Source: Gammaproteobacteria bacterium (GTDB lineage: Bacteria > Pseudomonadota > Gammaproteobacteria > SZUA-152). Taken from it: DNA of 8,820 nucleotides. This document shows positions 1-5,858 of this stretch, one piece after another. Below the pieces are notes generated by a model. It did not search any database. It was not told where the DNA came from and saw nothing but the letters and a program-made list of their open reading frames with translations. Location of the stretch: NCBI GenBank assembly GCA_024762755.1, contig JANTGX010000081.1:1-8820 (forward strand). Reading direction: 5' to 3'. How positions within the stretch are numbered: the first letter of the stretch is position 1; every line of letters begins with the position of its first letter. The translations under genes were made by a program, and so were the position numbers.

Positions 1-653
1 TGTCCCTGGAAGAGATGCGGGGTATTCGCCACGTCTTCCTCACCCATTCCCACCTCGATCACTTCTCCTTTCTGCCCCTGTTGGTGGACAGCATCTTCCC
101 TTGTATTCGCGAACCGGTGATCGTACACGGCCAACCGGTGACCCTCGAGGCGTTGCGCAAACACGTCTTCAACTGGACCATCTGGCCCGACTTCGCCAAG
201 TTGCCCACGGCGGAAGCCCCGGTGATGCGTTACGCGCCGCTCGAGCCCGGTGGGCAGATGACCCTGCAGGGGCGACAGTTGGAGATGATCCCCGTGGCGC
301 ACATCGTGCCCGGCGTCGGCTACCGCGTCGAAGATGCCAGCGGCGTGTTCGCCTTCAGCGGTGACACGTCCACCAACGACAGTTTCTGGCAGGCCCTCAA
401 TGCCCATGACCGGCTCGACCTGCTGCTGGTGGAGGCCGCCTTTGCCAATGCCGACGAGGACCTCGGTCGCAAGGCCGGCCATTACACGCCGCGCCTGCTG
501 GCGGCCGATCTGCAGAAGTTGCACCACCGCCCGCGCATCCACATCAGCCACACCAAGCCCGGCCAGGAGTCGCTGATCCTGGAGGAGTGTCGCGAGGCCA
601 TCCAAGACCGCGAGATCCACCCACTCAGCAGCGGCGAAACCTTCGAGTTCTAG
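1..653 (+). CDS. Metallo-beta-lactamase-fold phosphodiesterase, probable class II 3',5'-cyclic-nucleotide phosphodiesterase (5' partial)
   Basis: The reading frame is open to the left edge (codons from position 3), so the true start lies outside the window; the first visible Met, at 15, is internal. Counting from that Met, the zinc-binding signature HSHLDH is at residues 11-16. It is followed by LPLLVDS, a His in VAHIVPGVGY (96), FSGDTST with the metal-bridging Asp (117), GHYTP (156) and HISHTKP (176-182). HxHLDH followed by a Leu/Pro/Ser-rich helix and the VPGVGY strand fits the class II cyclic-nucleotide phosphodiesterase branch, which hydrolyses cAMP or cGMP to the 5'-monophosphate. About 216 residues are visible; probably some 50-60 N-terminal residues are missing. 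The fold is secure and the substrate is an inference, since relatives include other MBL hydrolases. The TAG stop lies in the left flanking repeat of the element at 650-735. No signal peptide can be assessed. Confidence 0.75.
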   Translation, partial: SLEEMRGIRHVFLTHSHLDHFSFLPLLVDSIFPCIREPVIVHGQPVTLEALRKHVFNWTIWPDFAKLPTAEAPVMRYAPLEPGGQMTLQGRQLEMIPVAHIVPGVGYRVEDASGVFAFSGDTSTNDSFWQALNAHDRLDLLLVEAAFANADEDLGRKAGHYTPRLLAADLQKLHHRPRIHISHTKPGQESLILEECREAIQDREIHPLSSGETFEF

Positions 654-735
654 GAGTCTGTCGGGTTTGGGCGATCGTCCCGGGGGGAAATTGATTTTCC
701 GCAGCAGATCAGTCCTGAATCCGACAGACTCCTAG
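650..735. mobile_element. MITE-like element: 78-bp core with 14-bp terminal inverted repeats flanked by CTAG duplications
   Basis: The left end reads GAGTCTGTCGGGTT (654-667) and the right end, reverse complemented, reads GAGTCTGTCGGATT (718-731), giving 13 matches in 14. Both ends are bordered directly by CTAG (650-653 and 732-735), as expected for a 4-bp target duplication. The interior has no reading frame of note and contains a small GGAAA/TTTCC hairpin (686-700). The element is far too small to encode a transposase, so if mobile it would depend on one elsewhere in the genome. CTAG-type targets are known for some IS5-family elements, but I do not recognise these ends as belonging to a named family. 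Alternatively it is a long-loop hairpin acting as an mRNA 3' end for the phosphodiesterase. CTAG is self-complementary, so the duplication cannot be told from an extension of the inverted repeat by sequence alone. Confidence 0.6.
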
Positions 736-768
736 ATTGTCTGGCCCCAGAACAGGGGCGGAATCGGG

Positions 769-774
769 TATACT
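769..774 (+). promoter_or_regulatory. Possible -10 element of the ffh promoter
   Basis: TATACT matches the sigma-70 -10 consensus TATAAT at five of six bases and lies 55 bases before the ffh start. No good -35 hexamer is found 15-18 bp upstream; the bases at 746-751 are CCCAGA. The call rests on the -10 alone and on the need for ffh transcription downstream of the inserted element. Confidence 0.35.
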
Positions 775-786
775 TGACGGTCACAA

Positions 787-806
787 GGCCCGCGCAGATG
801 CGGGCC
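787..806 (+). promoter_or_regulatory. Leader hairpin upstream of the ffh ribosome binding site
   Basis: GGCCCGC (787-793) and GCGGGCC (800-806) form a perfect 7-bp G+C stem with a six-base loop (GCAGAT). It ends 11 bases before the ribosome binding site AGGA (818-821), which is seven bases from the ffh ATG. No U tract follows, so it is not an intrinsic terminator. It could protect the 5' end of the mRNA or tune translation. Confidence 0.5.
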
Positions 807-828
807 CATGGCAAGACAGGATCCCCAC

Positions 829-2187
829 ATGTTCGACAGTCTCTCCGATCGCCTAAACCGCACCCTGAAGAATCTCCGCGGACAGGGCCGACTCACCGAA
901 AGCAATATCAAAGACACCCTGCGCGAGGTGCGCATGGCCCTGCTGGAGGCCGATGTGGCCTTGCCGGTGGTGCGCGAGTTCATCGACCACGTGCGCGAGC
1001 GGGCCCTGGGCGAGGAGGTCATGCAGAGCCTCACCCCAGGCCAGGCGCTGATCAAGATCGTGCGCGAAGAGCTGGAAAAGGTCATGGGCGAGGCCAACGC
1101 CGAACTCGACCTGAACACCCGGCCGCCGGCGGTGATCCTCATGGCCGGCCTGCAGGGCTCGGGTAAGACCACCAGCGTGGCGAAGCTGGCCCGCTGGCTC
1201 AAGGAACGGAAGAAAAAGAAGGTGATGGTGGCCAGTGCCGACGTCTATCGTCCCGCCGCCATCGACCAGCTGGAGACCCTGGCCAAGGAGGTGGGCGCCG
1301 ATTTCTTCCCCAGCGACCCCAGCCAGGACCCGGTGGACATCGCCCGCGCCGCCATCGACCAGGCGCGCAAGAAGGCCGAGGACGTGGTCATCATCGATAC
1401 CGCCGGCCGACTGCATATCGACGACGAGATGATGGCCGAGATCAAGCGCCTGCATGATGCCGTCGAGCCCATCGAGACCCTCTTCGTCGTCGACAGCATG
1501 ACCGGCCAGGATGCCGCCAACACCGCGCGGGCCTTCAACGAGGCCCTGCCGCTGACCGGCGTCATCCTCACCAAGGCCGATGGTGATGCACGGGGTGGCG
1601 CCGCCCTGTCCATTCGCCATATCACCGGCAAGCCCATCAAGTTTCTCGGCGTGGGCGAGAAGACCACCGCCCTCGAGCCCTTCTTCCCCGACCGTCTGGC
1701 CTCGCGCATCCTGGGCATGGGCGACGTGCTCAGCCTGATCGAGGAGGTGGAGCAGAAGGTCGACCGCAAAGAGGCCGAAAAGCTGGCGCGCAAGGTCTCC
1801 AAGGGCAAGGGCTTCGATCTCGAGGACTTCCGCAGTCAGTTGCAGCAGATGCAGAACATGGGTGGCATCGCCGCCTTGATGGACAAGATGCCCGGCATGT
1901 CCAACGTGCCGGACGCGGTGAAGAACCAGATGGACGACAAACAGTTCAAGCGCCTGGAGGCCATCATCAACTCCATGACCCCCCACGAGCGGCATTTTCC
2001 GCAGCTCATCAAGGGCTCACGCAAGCGTCGCATCGCCAATGGTTCCGGCACGCAGGTGCAGGACGTCAACCGCCTCTTGAAGCAGTTCACCCAGATGCAG
2101 AAGATGATGAAGAAGATGGGCAAGGGCGGCATGGGCAAGATGTTGCGTGGCATGAAGGGACGGATGCCGGGCGGCATGCCCTTTTGA
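829..2187 (+). CDS. ffh: Signal recognition particle protein Ffh (SRP54 homologue, GTPase)
   Basis: Ffh binds 4.5S RNA and the signal sequences of nascent inner-membrane proteins, then docks with FtsY to deliver ribosomes to the translocon. The protein is 452 residues against 453 in E. coli. In order: N domain (about 1-95); G domain with P-loop GLQGSGKT (107-114), DVYRPAA (138-144), DTAGRLH (190-196) and TKADGDARGG (248-257); and the methionine-rich M domain (about 300-452). The M domain holds the RNA-binding stretch SRKRRIANGSGT (397-408) followed by QDVNRLLKQF, and ends in a Met/Lys/Gly-rich tail. The start at 829 gives the canonical MFDSLSDRLNRTL and has AGGA seven bases upstream. The in-frame ATG at 808 would add seven unconserved residues and lacks a ribosome binding site. 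Nothing appears broken. Confidence 0.98.
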   Translation: MFDSLSDRLNRTLKNLRGQGRLTESNIKDTLREVRMALLEADVALPVVREFIDHVRERALGEEVMQSLTPGQALIKIVREELEKVMGEANAELDLNTRPPAVILMAGLQGSGKTTSVAKLARWLKERKKKKVMVASADVYRPAAIDQLETLAKEVGADFFPSDPSQDPVDIARAAIDQARKKAEDVVIIDTAGRLHIDDEMMAEIKRLHDAVEPIETLFVVDSMTGQDAANTARAFNEALPLTGVILTKADGDARGGAALSIRHITGKPIKFLGVGEKTTALEPFFPDRLASRILGMGDVLSLIEEVEQKVDRKEAEKLARKVSKGKGFDLEDFRSQLQQMQNMGGIAALMDKMPGMSNVPDAVKNQMDDKQFKRLEAIINSMTPHERHFPQLIKGSRKRRIANGSGTQVQDVNRLLKQFTQMQKMMKKMGKGGMGKMLRGMKGRMPGGMPF

Positions 2188-2222
2188 CCCCCCGCGTTAT
2201 TCCTTTTCACGGTACTTTGCCG

Positions 2223-2228
2223 TAGAAT
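2223..2228 (+). promoter_or_regulatory. Possible -10 element of the trmD operon promoter
   Basis: TAGAAT matches the -10 consensus at five of six bases and lies 105 bases before rpsP. The best-spaced -35 candidate, TTCCTT (2200-2205, 17-bp spacer), is poor. A short inverted repeat ACGG-N7-CCGT (2209-2223) touches the -10. A promoter here would start RNA near 2235, just before the hairpin at 2242-2270. Confidence 0.4.
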
Positions 2229-2241
2229 ACGCCGCCTTCAG

Positions 2242-2277
2242 CGGGCTGCCGGCGTGAGCATGGCGGCCCGTCGTTTT
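2242..2277 (+). terminator. Strong hairpin with a weak U tract between ffh and rpsP: terminator or leader attenuator
   Basis: CGGGCTGCC (2242-2250) pairs with GGCGGCCCG (2262-2270) as a 9-bp stem containing one G-U pair, with an 11-base loop. TCGTTTT follows (2271-2277). The stem is strong enough for rho-independent termination, but the U run is interrupted. It may end ffh transcripts, or attenuate the trmD operon if RNA starts at about 2235. GCCGCC at 2231-2236 is complementary to the right arm (GGCGGC, 2262-2267), so a competing fold exists in RNA reading through from ffh. Confidence 0.5.
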
Positions 2278-2294
2278 CACCATCGTACAAAAAC

Positions 2295-2311
2295 GGCGTT
2301 CACAAGACGCC
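2295..2311 (+). promoter_or_regulatory. Small hairpin immediately before the rpsP ribosome binding site
   Basis: GGCGT (2295-2299) and ACGCC (2307-2311) form a 5-bp stem with a seven-base loop. It ends six bases before GGAG (2318-2321), the likely rpsP ribosome binding site. A minor structure that may occur by chance. Confidence 0.3.
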
Positions 2312-2333
2312 ATTGACGGAGCAACGAGACGCA

Positions 2334-2594
2334 ATGGTCATCATTCGTTTATCCCGCGGCGGCGCCAAGAAGCGTCCCTTCTATCACATCGTCGTCACCG
2401 ACAGCCGCAACAAACGTGACGGCCGCTTCATCGAACGCGTCGGTTTCTTCAACCCGGTCGCCCGCGGCCAGGAAGAGACCCTGCGTGTCGATCGTGACCG
2501 CATCGAGCACTGGCAGGGCCAGGGTGCGCAGATCTCCGAACGCGTCAGCCAGCTGCTGAAGCAACACGCCAAGGCCGCGACCGCCGCCGCCTGA
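2334..2594 (+). CDS. rpsP: 30S ribosomal protein S16
   Basis: S16 is an early-binding protein of the small subunit body that contacts the 5' domain of 16S rRNA. The protein has 86 residues (82 in E. coli). It opens with the family signature MVIIRLSRGGAKKRPFYHIV, followed by ADSR-type TDSRNKRDGRFIE and VGFFNP, and ends in an Ala/Lys-rich tail (KQHAKAATAAA). The start at 2334 gives this canonical N-terminus. A TTG at 2313 in the same frame would add seven unconserved residues and is rejected. GGAG lies 12 bases upstream of the start, a little far, with ACGAG closer. It is first gene of the rpsP-rimM-trmD-rplS operon, and a 50-base gap separates it from rimM. Confidence 0.98.
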   Translation: MVIIRLSRGGAKKRPFYHIVVTDSRNKRDGRFIERVGFFNPVARGQEETLRVDRDRIEHWQGQGAQISERVSQLLKQHAKAATAAA

Positions 2595-2632
2595 TCCCGC
2601 ACGGGATGGCATGACGGGGCGACACTGTCCCG
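2594..2632 (+). promoter_or_regulatory. Two tandem mini-hairpins filling the rpsP-rimM gap
   Basis: The first stem, ATCCC (2594-2598) with GGGAT (2603-2607) around a GCAC loop, begins on the last base of the rpsP stop codon. The second, CGGGGC (2615-2620) with GTCCCG (2627-2632, one G-U pair), ends at the edge of the rimM ribosome binding site AGGA (2633-2636). No U tract follows either stem, so they are not terminators. They could stabilise the upstream rpsP message or limit rimM initiation. Confidence 0.4.
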
Positions 2633-2644
2633 AGGACGAAGGCA

Positions 2645-3175
2645 ATGGCTGACGAGGATCGCGATTGGGTCGTCCTGGGCCACGTCGGCGCGCCCTACGG
2701 GGTGAAGGGTTGGGTGAAGATCCATGCCGACACCGAAGCGCCCGAGGCCATTCTGGAGTACAGCCCCTGGTACCTGCGACGCGAAGGCGATCGGCAGGGC
2801 GAGTGGCGCGAGGCCGAGCTCGAGGAAGGGCGAACGCACGGCAAGGGCGTGGTGGCAAAGTTTGCTGGTTGTGACGACCGCGACGCCGCCGCCAGGCTGC
2901 GCGGTCATCTGATCGCCGTGCGCCGTGAGCAGTTGCCGCCGGCAGGTGAAGGTGAGTATTACTGGGCCGACCTGGTCGGTCTGCGGGTGGTCAACACTGC
3001 GGGCGAAGAGCTCGGGGTGATCGACCACCTGATGGCCACCGGGGCCAATGACGTCCTCGTGGTGAAGGGCGATCGGGAACGGCTGATCCCCTTCGTCATG
3101 GGGCACGTGGTCAAGTCGGTGGATCTCGATGGCGGAGTGATGCGCGTCGATTGGGACGCCGACTACCTGGCCTAG
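2645..3175 (+). CDS. rimM: 16S rRNA processing / 30S maturation factor RimM
   Basis: RimM binds S19 and helps mature the head of the 30S subunit and process the 3' end of 16S rRNA. The protein is 176 residues (182 in E. coli). The N-terminal RimM domain covers about residues 8-95, with LGHVGAPYGVKGWVKIHADT (11-30), the GVxGxVKI signature. A PRC-barrel domain follows (about 104-174): EYYWADLVGLRVV (104-116), GVIDHLMATGANDVLVV (124-140) and RLIPF (146-150). AGGA lies eight bases before the ATG and abuts the second hairpin of the rpsP-rimM gap. Only four bases separate its stop from trmD. In E. coli RimM is made at far lower levels than S16 and L19 from the same operon; the hairpins here fit that pattern, which is inference. 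Confidence 0.97.
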   Translation: MADEDRDWVVLGHVGAPYGVKGWVKIHADTEAPEAILEYSPWYLRREGDRQGEWREAELEEGRTHGKGVVAKFAGCDDRDAAARLRGHLIAVRREQLPPAGEGEYYWADLVGLRVVNTAGEELGVIDHLMATGANDVLVVKGDRERLIPFVMGHVVKSVDLDGGVMRVDWDADYLA

Positions 3176-3179
3176 ACGC

Positions 3180-3926
3180 ATGCGCATCGACGTGGTCACT
3201 CTGTTCCCGGAGATGCTGGACGCCGTGAGCGAATCCGGCATTACGCGTCGCGCCCTGGAGCGCGGCCTGTTGCAGCTGGGGCGCTGGAATCCACGCGACT
3301 ACGCCGAGGACGGCCATCGCACCGTGGACGACCGGCCCTATGGCGGTGGCCCGGGCATGGTGATGCAGGTTGCGCCGTTGCGCGCCGCGATCCGGGCGGC
3401 CCGCGATGCGGCCCCCGCCGGGGCACCGGTGATCCACCTCTCGCCACAGGGGCGACGGCTGGATCAGGCGGGGCTGCAGGAACTGGCGGCACTGCCGGGC
3501 ATGGTGCTGGTGGCCAGTCGCTACGAAGGTGTCGACGAGCGTCTGATCGAGGCGGAGATCGACCAGGAGTGGTCCATCGGCGACTACGTCCTGAGCGGCG
3601 GTGAATTGGCCGCCATGGTGCTCCTCGACGGCGTCACGCGGCTCCTGCCGGGGGCCCTGGGGCACCAGGATTCGGCCGAGCAGGACTCGTTCACACACGG
3701 CCTGCTCGACCATCCGCACTATACGCGGCCGGAGCAGATCGGGGGCCAGGCGGTACCGCCGGTGTTGCTGAGTGGCGACCATGCGGCGATCCGCCGCTGG
3801 CGGCGCAAGCAGGCCCTGGGGCGTACCTGGCAGCGGCGGCCCGACTTGTTGCAGCAGTTGAGCCTGGACGACGAAGCGCAGCGTCTGCTCGAGGAATACA
3901 TCCGCGAGCAGACGCCACAGACATAG
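3180..3926 (+). CDS. trmD: tRNA (guanine-37-N1)-methyltransferase TrmD
   Basis: TrmD uses S-adenosylmethionine to methylate N1 of G37, next to the anticodon, which prevents +1 frameshifting; it acts as a dimer. The 248 residues carry the SPOUT-class trefoil-knot motifs in order: DDRPYGGGPGM (50-60), SPQGRR (88-93), YEGVDERL (115-122), IGDYVLSGGELA (133-144), GVTRLLPG with Arg154, and SAEQDSF with the catalytic Asp at 169, the same number as in E. coli. PHYTRP and PPVLLSGDHAAIRRWR follow, then the C-terminal helical tRNA-binding domain. ATG at 3180 gives the canonical MRIDVVTLFPEM. No clear ribosome binding site precedes it, and the rimM stop is only four bases away, so coupled (re)initiation is likely. 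Confidence 0.98.
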   Translation: MRIDVVTLFPEMLDAVSESGITRRALERGLLQLGRWNPRDYAEDGHRTVDDRPYGGGPGMVMQVAPLRAAIRAARDAAPAGAPVIHLSPQGRRLDQAGLQELAALPGMVLVASRYEGVDERLIEAEIDQEWSIGDYVLSGGELAAMVLLDGVTRLLPGALGHQDSAEQDSFTHGLLDHPHYTRPEQIGGQAVPPVLLSGDHAAIRRWRRKQALGRTWQRRPDLLQQLSLDDEAQRLLEEYIREQTPQT

Positions 3927-3928
3927 AA

Positions 3929-3956
3929 TTGGAAGCAACAAAACTCGCGGTATAAT
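3929..3956 (+). promoter_or_regulatory. Internal sigma-70 promoter for rplS
   Basis: TTGGAA (3929-3934) and a perfect TATAAT (3951-3956) are spaced by 16 bp. The -10 is embedded in GCGG-TATAAT-CCGC, a near-palindrome. The pair lies entirely between the trmD stop (3924-3926) and the rplS start (3983), predicting an RNA start near 3963-3965 and a leader of about 20 bases. Confidence 0.7.
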
Positions 3957-3982
3957 CCGCCGAAAATCTAGTGGAGCAGATC

Positions 3983-4327
3983 ATGAGCGACATCATCAAA
4001 CAAATCGAAACCGAACAGATGAAAGAGACCCTGCCCGATTTCGGCCCCGGCGATACCGTCGTGGTCCAGGTCAAGGTCAAGGAAGGTTCGCGCGAGCGCC
4101 TGCAGGCCTTCGAAGGGGTCGTGATCGCCAAGCGGAACCGCGGTCTCAATTCCTCCTTCACCGTGCGCAAGGTGTCCCATGGCGAGGGCGTCGAGCGTGT
4201 CTTCCAGACCCACAGCCCCATGGTCGACAAGATCGAGGTCAAGCGTCGCGGTGACGTGCGCCGGGCCAAGCTGTACTACCTGCGTGGTCTGCAGGGCAAG
4301 GCCGCCCGTATCAAGGAAAAGCTCTGA
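3983..4327 (+). CDS. rplS: 50S ribosomal protein L19
   Basis: L19 sits at the 30S-50S interface of the large subunit. The protein has 114 residues (115 in E. coli) and shows MSDIIKQIETEQM at the start, FGPGDTVVVQVKVKEG, ERLQAFEGVVIAKRNRG, SFTVRKVSHGEGVERVF and the C-terminal VKRRGDVRRAKLYYLRG followed by GKAARIKEKL. GGAG lies six bases before the ATG at 3983. A GTG at 3971 in frame overlaps that ribosome binding site and is rejected. It is last gene of the operon, has its own promoter just upstream, and is followed by a strong terminator. Confidence 0.98.
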   Translation: MSDIIKQIETEQMKETLPDFGPGDTVVVQVKVKEGSRERLQAFEGVVIAKRNRGLNSSFTVRKVSHGEGVERVFQTHSPMVDKIEVKRRGDVRRAKLYYLRGLQGKAARIKEKL

Positions 4328-4380
4328 GCCGAGGCCCGATCGTCGAGGTCGATATGCCTCTCACCTCGCAGCAACAAACG

Positions 4381-4406
4381 ACGCCCGGTGTATGCCGGGC
4401 GTTTTT
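4381..4406 (+). terminator. Rho-independent terminator after rplS
   Basis: ACGCCCGG (4381-4388) and CCGGGCGT (4395-4402) form a perfect 8-bp stem with loop TGTATG, followed by a run of five T (4402-4406). An A-rich stretch (CAACAAACG) precedes it. It ends the trmD operon; the next gene starts 39 bases after it. Confidence 0.9.
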
Positions 4407-4445
4407 GTGTCTGCGCATCGCGCGCGGCGGCCGTCGGGCGGCACG

Positions 4446-4928
4446 ATGAACGACGACTACAGCGCCATCCTGCCTTTCCCCCTGCTACCCAGCCAGTGGG
4501 TGCTGGGTCTGCGCTCCACGGCGGAGGCGGTATTCTCCATCGACTTCTTGCCCCCCTGTGCCCTGCTTGCCGCCGGGGATCCCCTGGCCCGGCAGGTGGC
4601 CACACAGCTTTCGGCCTACTTCCGCGATCCTCGTCAGCGTCTGGACGATCTCCCCATCGCGGCGGAGGGTACGGCCTTTCAGCGGCGTGTCTGGGCGAGC
4701 CTGCGGCAGATACCCGCCGGCCAGACCTTCACCTACGGCCAACTGGCCACCGGGCTGGCAAGCGGTGCACGCGCCGTGGGCAACGCCTGCCGCCGCAATC
4801 CCTTGCCCTTGTTGGTGCCGTGCCACCGTGTCGTGGCGCGTCACGGGCCCGGCGGCTATGCCGGCAGTAAGGCCGGCAATCTCTTTCTCATCAAGCAGGC
4901 ACTACTGGCTCATGAGTCGCGTCATTGA
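4446..4928 (+). CDS. ogt: Methylated-DNA-[protein]-cysteine S-methyltransferase (Ogt type)
   Basis: This suicide enzyme transfers an alkyl group from O6-alkylguanine or O4-alkylthymine in DNA to its own cysteine. The protein is 160 residues (E. coli Ogt 171). An N-terminal RNase H-like domain (about 1-70) precedes the catalytic DNA-binding domain: FQRRVWASLRQIPAGQTFTYG (78-98), the recognition helix with the arginine finger ARAVGNACRRNP (108-119), the active-site motif LVPCHRVV with Cys126, and GYAGSKAGNLFLIKQALLAHE (137-157). No Ada N-terminal regulatory domain is present, so it is a stand-alone repair enzyme. The ATG at 4446 is chosen because upstream codons run into the terminator; only a weak GGGCGG precedes it. 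Its end overlaps xerD by 17 bases. Its promoter is unclear. Confidence 0.95.
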   Translation: MNDDYSAILPFPLLPSQWVLGLRSTAEAVFSIDFLPPCALLAAGDPLARQVATQLSAYFRDPRQRLDDLPIAAEGTAFQRRVWASLRQIPAGQTFTYGQLATGLASGARAVGNACRRNPLPLLVPCHRVVARHGPGGYAGSKAGNLFLIKQALLAHESRH

Positions 4929-5829
4929 GACCCTGCCGGCCGCCGAGCAGGCACTGATCGAGCGCTTTCTCGATGCGCAGTGGATGGAGCGCGGACTCAG
5001 CACCAATACCCTGGCCGCCTACGGGCGCGATCTCTCCGCCTTCGCCCGCTGGCTGGGTACGCAGGATGCCGGTCTTACTTCGGCGGGGCGGCAAACGGTA
5101 CAGGCCTATCTGGCGCATCGCCACAGCCAGGGTAGCCGGCCGCGCAGCGTGGCGCGCCTGCTCTCCTGCCTACGGCGCTTCTATGCCTTCGCCCTGCGCG
5201 AGGGCTGGCTGAGCGACAATCCCACCGAGCGTATCGAGGCGCCGCGTCTGGGCCGGCCCCTGCCCACGGCCCTCGGCGAGGGCGATACCGAGGCGTTGCT
5301 GTCGGCGCCGGACGTCACCCAGCCCCTGGGGTTGCGTGACCGCGCCATGCTCGAGCTGCTCTATGCCACGGGCCTGCGCGTCTCCGAATTGGTGGGCCTG
5401 CCCATGCTGGGGGTCAATCTGCGCCAGGGCGTGCTGCGGGTGGTGGGCAAGGGCAGCAAGACACGCCTGGTGCCCCTGGGCGAGGAGGCACAGGACTGGT
5501 TGCAGCGCTATCTCGACACGGCCCGCCTCGAACTGCTCGGCGCGCGGTCCTGTGCGTCGGTGTTCGTCACCCGTCGCGGCGGTCCGCTCACCCGTCAGGC
5601 CTTCTGGTACCTGATCAAACGCTACGCACGACAGGCCGGGATCACGCAGCATCTCTCGCCGCACACCCTGCGGCACAGCTTCGCCACCCATTTGCTCAAC
5701 CACGGCGCCGATCTGCGCGTGGTGCAGATGCTGCTGGGGCACAGTGACTTGTCCACCACGCAAATCTATACTCACGTCGCCAATGCGCGCCTGAAGGCCC
5801 TGCATGCCGCGCATCATCCGCGCGGTTGA
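4912..5829 (+). CDS. xerD: Site-specific tyrosine recombinase XerD
   Basis: XerD works with XerC at dif to resolve chromosome dimers at division under FtsK control. The protein is 305 residues (298 in E. coli). The N-terminal SAM-like core-binding domain covers about 12-105 (FLDAQWMERGLSTNTLAAY, 19-37). The catalytic domain holds the full set: Arg156 (ATGLRVSEL), Lys180 (VGKGSKTR), His251 and Arg254 (SPHTLRHSFATH), His277 (LLGHSDLSTTQ) and nucleophile Tyr286 (IYTHV). The ending STTQIYTHVANARLKALHAA and HHPRG matches XerD rather than XerC, as does the nearby dsbC. The ATG at 4912 lies inside the end of ogt (17-base overlap) with no strong ribosome binding site, suggesting translational coupling. 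The catalytic set is intact. Confidence 0.95.
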   Translation: MSRVIETLPAAEQALIERFLDAQWMERGLSTNTLAAYGRDLSAFARWLGTQDAGLTSAGRQTVQAYLAHRHSQGSRPRSVARLLSCLRRFYAFALREGWLSDNPTERIEAPRLGRPLPTALGEGDTEALLSAPDVTQPLGLRDRAMLELLYATGLRVSELVGLPMLGVNLRQGVLRVVGKGSKTRLVPLGEEAQDWLQRYLDTARLELLGARSCASVFVTRRGGPLTRQAFWYLIKRYARQAGITQHLSPHTLRHSFATHLLNHGADLRVVQMLLGHSDLSTTQIYTHVANARLKALHAAHHPRG

Positions 5830-5858
5830 CCTACAACACAGTCCTACGAGGTACCCCC

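Noticed and set aside
774..779. TTGACG as a -35 element before ffh
   Set aside because: The region 15-18 bp downstream falls in the G+C hairpin and has no -10-like hexamer.
808..828. Alternative upstream ATG for ffh
   Set aside because: It would add seven unconserved residues, follows the leader hairpin directly, and lacks a ribosome binding site. ATG 829 gives the canonical MFDSL start with AGGA at seven bases.
853..1995. Long open frame (380 codons) on the minus strand opposite ffh
   Set aside because: It is a mirror of the conserved ffh coding sequence in GC-rich DNA. Its translation is low-complexity Leu/Gly/His-rich and matches no family.
2881..2900. GCC/GCG-rich short tandem-like stretches within several genes
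   Set aside because: They encode Ala/Arg-rich but conserved protein segments with GC-rich codons. No true tandem repeat array or CRISPR-like spacing exists in the window.
4328..4380. Possible small RNA or riboswitch between rplS and its terminator
   Set aside because: Only a weak CGAGGT/ACCTCG pairing with a long loop is seen; there is no promoter and no recognisable RNA motif. It reads as the 3' untranslated end of rplS.
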